Assembly (NCBI GenBank): GCA_016196035.1
Contig: JACPYM010000029.1
Location: 124,001-188,000 of the forward strand
DNA: 64,000 bases
Direction of reading: 5' to 3'
Origin: Acidobacteriota bacterium
Lineage (GTDB): Bacteria > Acidobacteriota > Blastocatellia > RBC074
Shown piece by piece: positions 61,052 through 64,000 of the stretch. A program made the translations under genes and the position numbers. The notes beneath the pieces were generated by a model. That model was not told the DNA's origin. It ran no database searches and was given only the letters and a program-made list of their open reading frames with translations. Position 1 is the first letter of the stretch. Each line of letters opens with the position of its first letter.

Positions 61052-61179
61052 CAGGACTTACGCAAAACGCGAGGTAGTCACAGCGGCACAGAGGCACAGA
61101 GCTTTGTTTAGTTCTGCCAGTGATCGCGGTCTTTCTCTGTGTCTCCGTGCCTCTGTGGCAAATCTTTGCGTCAGCCCTG
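61052..61179. repeat. Repeat family B element
   Basis: Outer arms CAGGACTTACGCAAA (61052) and TTTGCGTCAGCCCTG (ends 61179) pair with two mismatches; inside are CAGAGGCACAGAG and CTCCGTGCCTCTGTGG arms. Same design as 34636-34764. It lies in the leader region upstream of the glutamate dehydrogenase gene; the remainder of 60745-61418 apart from this and the attenuator region holds nothing else recognised. Confidence 0.85.
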
Positions 61180-61418
61180 ACTGAAATACCTACGCCAGTT
61201 AACGTCTAAGCCTAAGTCCCTGCCTCTCGCTGTACACATCTGCATGCCGTAAACGCCGCCTGCCCGGGTTTCAATGGATAAGGTTTGCGCGAACCTTGTG
61301 CGAAGCGGCGGATTCGCTTGTCATTTCTCCGGCACACAGGTTTAATCTGCGCGCGGTTCGACCGGCCTGAAGGCGAATAGAAATACATAACATAAATGAT
61401 TGATACGGGGAGTCCACC

Positions 61419-64000
61419 ATGATTGATAAAACCGAGAGAATGGAAGAAGTCCTGGCGCTTGTCCGCGCCAAAGCGCCTGCCGAACAACGCGCCACACTCG
61501 AACGTTTCGTCAATGCGTACTATGACCAGGTGGCGCCGGAAGATTTGATCGAACGGCGGGCCGATGATCTGTATGGCGCGGCCCTTTCGCTCTGGAATTT
61601 TGCGCGCAAACGCATGCCAGGGCAGCCCAAAGTGCGCGCCTTCAACCCGACCGTCGAAGAACACGGCTGGCAATCCACCCACACGGTGATCGAAGTCGTC
61701 AACAACGATATGCCTTTTCTGGTGGATTCGGTGACGATGGAAATCAACCGCCACAGCCAGATGCTGCATTTGATCATTCACCCGATTTTGCGCGTGCGCC
61801 GTCAGGCCGAGGGCGAACTGACCGCGCTGGTCAACGCAGATGAAAAAGAGGCACGGGCCGAATCGTTCATGCACGTCGAAGTTGACCGGCTAGTCGCGCC
61901 GCAGCAATTGGCGCAGTTGGCCGAGGATGTCTTGAAAGTGCTGGGCGATGTGCGCGTCGCGGTCGAAGACTGGCCGAAGATGATGGCGCAGGTCAACGCC
62001 GTGCTCGAAGAGATAGAGCAGCGCAACCCGCCGGTCGCGCCGGACGAAAGCGCCGAGGGCAAAGCCTTTTTGCGCTGGCTGGCCGACGATCATTTCACCT
62101 TTCTGGGCTACCGCTGCTACGACCTGACCCAGGTCAACGGCGAAGATGCCTTGAGCATTGTGCCTGAATCCGGGTTGGGCATTTTGCGCGAACGCGAAGG
62201 GCATGAGGTTTCCGGCCAACCTTCCATTTTGCCCGCCAATCAACGCGCGTTCGCCCGTTTGCCGCGTCTGGTGTTTGTGACCAAAGCCAATTCCAAGGCC
62301 ACGGTGCATCGTTCGGCCTATCTTGATTACATCGGCGTCAAACGCTTCAACGAACGGGGCGAGGTGTGTGGCGAGCATCGGTTCTTGGGGCTGTTCACCT
62401 CGACAGCCTATAGCGCCGAGCCGGAATTTATTCCGTACTTGCGCCGCAAAACGGCCAACGTCATCGCGCGTTCAGGCATTGCGCCCGGCAGTCACGCCGG
62501 CAAGACCTTGCTCGACATCATCGAAAATTATCCGCGCGATGAGTTGTTCCAGATCGGCGAAATGGAGTTGCTCAAAACCGTCACGGCCATCGTGCATCTG
62601 GGCGAACGCCAGCGCTTGCGTCTGTTTGTGCGGCGCGATCCGTTCGACCGGTTTATTTCCTGCCTGATCTATGCGCCGCGCGAAAATTACAACACCGATT
62701 TGCGCCAGCATTGGCAGCGCATTTTGCAGCAGGCCTTCAATGGCACGGGCACCGATTACAACGCCTTGCTCTCGCAGCAATCCGTGCTGGTGCGCACGCT
62801 GATCACGGTGCGCACGACGCCGGGGCTGATTCCCGACTACGACATCGCCGATCTCGAACGGCGCTTGATTTTGGCGGCACGCCGTTGGGAAGACGATTTG
62901 CAGGATGCCTTGCGCGAGGCGCTGGGTGAAGCGCGCGGCGGCGCCTTGTTCCAGCGGTATCAACATGCTTTTCCGGCGGCGTATAGCGAAGATTTCGCCG
63001 CGCGCAGCGCCGTGCCCGACATTCAACGCGTCGAACGTTTGCTGGCGGGCGAACCGTTCAGTCTCTCGCTTTACCGTCCGCTCGAAGCCGCGCCCAACAC
63101 GCTGCGCTTCAAACTCGTGCACAAAGGCAAACCGGTCGCGCTCTCTGACAGCTTGCCGATGCTCGAATGCATGGGCTTGCGCGTGCTGGATGAGCGGCCC
63201 TACCACCTGTCGTTGGCAGGCGAAGAGACCGTCTGGATTCACGATTTCGGCCTGATGAGCCAGCGCGCCGATTTCGATTTGGAAATCGAGCAATTGCACG
63301 AAATCTTTGAGGACGCCTTTAGCCGCATCTTTCGCGGCGAGATCGAGCGCGATGATTTCAACCGCCTGGTCATCGCCGCGCGCCTGCCGGCAGAAGAGAT
63401 CGTGATCCTGCGTGCTTATGCCAAATACATGCGCCAGATCGGCTTCCCGCTCTCGCAAAGCTTTATCGAAGCCACGCTCGCCAACAACGCCGCGTTGGCT
63501 CAGCATTTGATTGCGCTCTTCAAACTACGCTTCGATCCGGCGCAAGCCGGCGCGTTCAGCGAAACAGCCGAGGGCGAATTGATCAAAGAGATTCGCGCGG
63601 CGCTCGAACATGTGCAAAACCTGAACGAAGACCGTGTGCTGCGCCAATACCTCAACCTGATTCGCGCCACCACGCGCACCAATTTCTGGCGCGTGGATGG
63701 TCTGCACGGGCCAGCGGGCAAACGCCGCAGCTTCCTCTCGTTCAAATTCGATCCGTCAAAAGTGCCGGGCCTGCCCGAACCGAAACCGATGTTCGAGATT
63801 TTCGTTTACTCGCCGCGTTTCGAGGGCGTGCATTTGCGCGGCGGCAAGGTGGCGCGCGGCGGTTTGCGCTGGTCGGATCGCCCCGAGGATTTCCGCACCG
63901 AAATTCTGGGCCTGGTCAAAGCGCAGATGGTCAAGAACACCGTCATCGTGCCCGTCGGTTCGAAAGGCGGCTTCGTGCTCAAACGTCCCATCTCGCCCGC
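61419..64000 (+). CDS. NAD-specific glutamate dehydrogenase, large (about 180 kDa) type, 5' part
   Basis: Oxidatively deaminates glutamate to 2-oxoglutarate. The first 860 codons are in the window and the frame stays open to its end. N-terminal regulatory half: NNDMPFLVDSVTMEINRH (start of the Bac_GDH N-domain), ADDHFTFLGYRCYDL, RSAYLDYIGVKRFNERGEV, GLFTSTAY, then ACT-like segments (LIYAPRENYNTDL). Near the end come GGLRWSDRPEDFRTEILGL and MVKNTVIVPVGSKGGFVLK, the beginning of the catalytic domain with the substrate lysine. The intact enzyme is typically about 1600 residues. GGGGAG seven bases before the ATG at 61419 fixes the start. A repeat and an attenuator-like leader precede it. Confidence 0.95.
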   Translation, partial: MIDKTERMEEVLALVRAKAPAEQRATLERFVNAYYDQVAPEDLIERRADDLYGAALSLWNFARKRMPGQPKVRAFNPTVEEHGWQSTHTVIEVVNNDMPFLVDSVTMEINRHSQMLHLIIHPILRVRRQAEGELTALVNADEKEARAESFMHVEVDRLVAPQQLAQLAEDVLKVLGDVRVAVEDWPKMMAQVNAVLEEIEQRNPPVAPDESAEGKAFLRWLADDHFTFLGYRCYDLTQVNGEDALSIVPESGLGILREREGHEVSGQPSILPANQRAFARLPRLVFVTKANSKATVHRSAYLDYIGVKRFNERGEVCGEHRFLGLFTSTAYSAEPEFIPYLRRKTANVIARSGIAPGSHAGKTLLDIIENYPRDELFQIGEMELLKTVTAIVHLGERQRLRLFVRRDPFDRFISCLIYAPRENYNTDLRQHWQRILQQAFNGTGTDYNALLSQQSVLVRTLITVRTTPGLIPDYDIADLERRLILAARRWEDDLQDALREALGEARGGALFQRYQHAFPAAYSEDFAARSAVPDIQRVERLLAGEPFSLSLYRPLEAAPNTLRFKLVHKGKPVALSDSLPMLECMGLRVLDERPYHLSLAGEETVWIHDFGLMSQRADFDLEIEQLHEIFEDAFSRIFRGEIERDDFNRLVIAARLPAEEIVILRAYAKYMRQIGFPLSQSFIEATLANNAALAQHLIALFKLRFDPAQAGAFSETAEGELIKEIRAALEHVQNLNEDRVLRQYLNLIRATTRTNFWRVDGLHGPAGKRRSFLSFKFDPSKVPGLPEPKPMFEIFVYSPRFEGVHLRGGKVARGGLRWSDRPEDFRTEILGLVKAQMVKNTVIVPVGSKGGFVLKRPISP

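Noticed and set aside
62472-63506. 344-codon minus-strand frame
   Set aside because: Antisense of glutamate dehydrogenase, whose frame is continuous from 61419 to the window end.

Overview
The window looks like a chromosomal segment of a GC-rich, Gram-negative-type bacterium, most likely an Acidobacteriota (Blastocatellia-like) genome. This placement is inferred from content, not from a marker gene. The clues are LspA/Lgt lipoprotein processing, a TonB-dependent receptor, Uma2 endonuclease, WYL regulators, surface proteins with S74 chaperone, FG-GAP and putative-Ig repeats, scattered coenzyme F420 genes, and many unrelated palindromic repeat families in the gaps. No rRNA, tRNA, CRISPR array, prophage or complete insertion sequence was seen.

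Layout. 1-5.2 kb (+): ileS, two small genes, lspA and lgt form a translation/lipoprotein cluster; the 3' end of ileS has an AT-rich segment unlike the rest of the gene. 5.2-13 kb (+): a glycosyltransferase-methyltransferase fusion and a Wzt-like ABC ATPase, separated by large palindromes, then a Uma2 protein, an N-acyl-D-amino-acid deacylase relative and a HAS-barrel-like protein. 12.7-22.4 kb (+): a surface-protein island with a decayed S74 remnant, two S74-type fibre proteins sharing a nearly identical N-terminal domain (the second frameshifted), an FG-GAP protein and a beta-helix/Ig protein. 22.4-25.8 kb: a roughly 308-bp nested inverted repeat, a secreted NTF2-like protein, a GNAT, dut and an F420/FMN PPOX protein.

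25.9-34.6 kb: an ECF sigma/anti-sigma pair lies divergent from a Tat-exported phosphoesterase, a free-standing CuA-type cupredoxin and a cytochrome c. After these come cofC, a WYL regulator, DinB, cofD, cofE and a TPR protein. 34.7-38.9 kb (-): the lysine/diaminopimelate operon lysC-GNAT-dapB-dapA. It is preceded by a sigma-70-like promoter, a recognisable lysine riboswitch and an intrinsic terminator, a complete feedback circuit. 39-52 kb: a kinase-AAA-TPR giant protein, a serine hydrolase, an MFS transporter with a Cys-containing insertion, a WYL-antitoxin-VapC unit, two PPOX-fold proteins around an unrecognised protein, a TonB receptor and a LytTR regulator. 52.7-59.7 kb (-): a Ca2+-type P-ATPase, then a histidine kinase / NtrC-type regulator / cation-proton antiporter operon. 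60-64 kb (+): a small membrane protein, a leader with a 25-codon ORF and a strong terminator, and a large NAD-type glutamate dehydrogenase that runs off the window end.

The best supported regulatory system is the lysine riboswitch operon. The most unusual observations are the attenuator-like leader at 60871-61009, the mosaic ileS, the CuA/cytochrome module bounded by 27-bp direct repeats, and the decaying and recombining S74 island.
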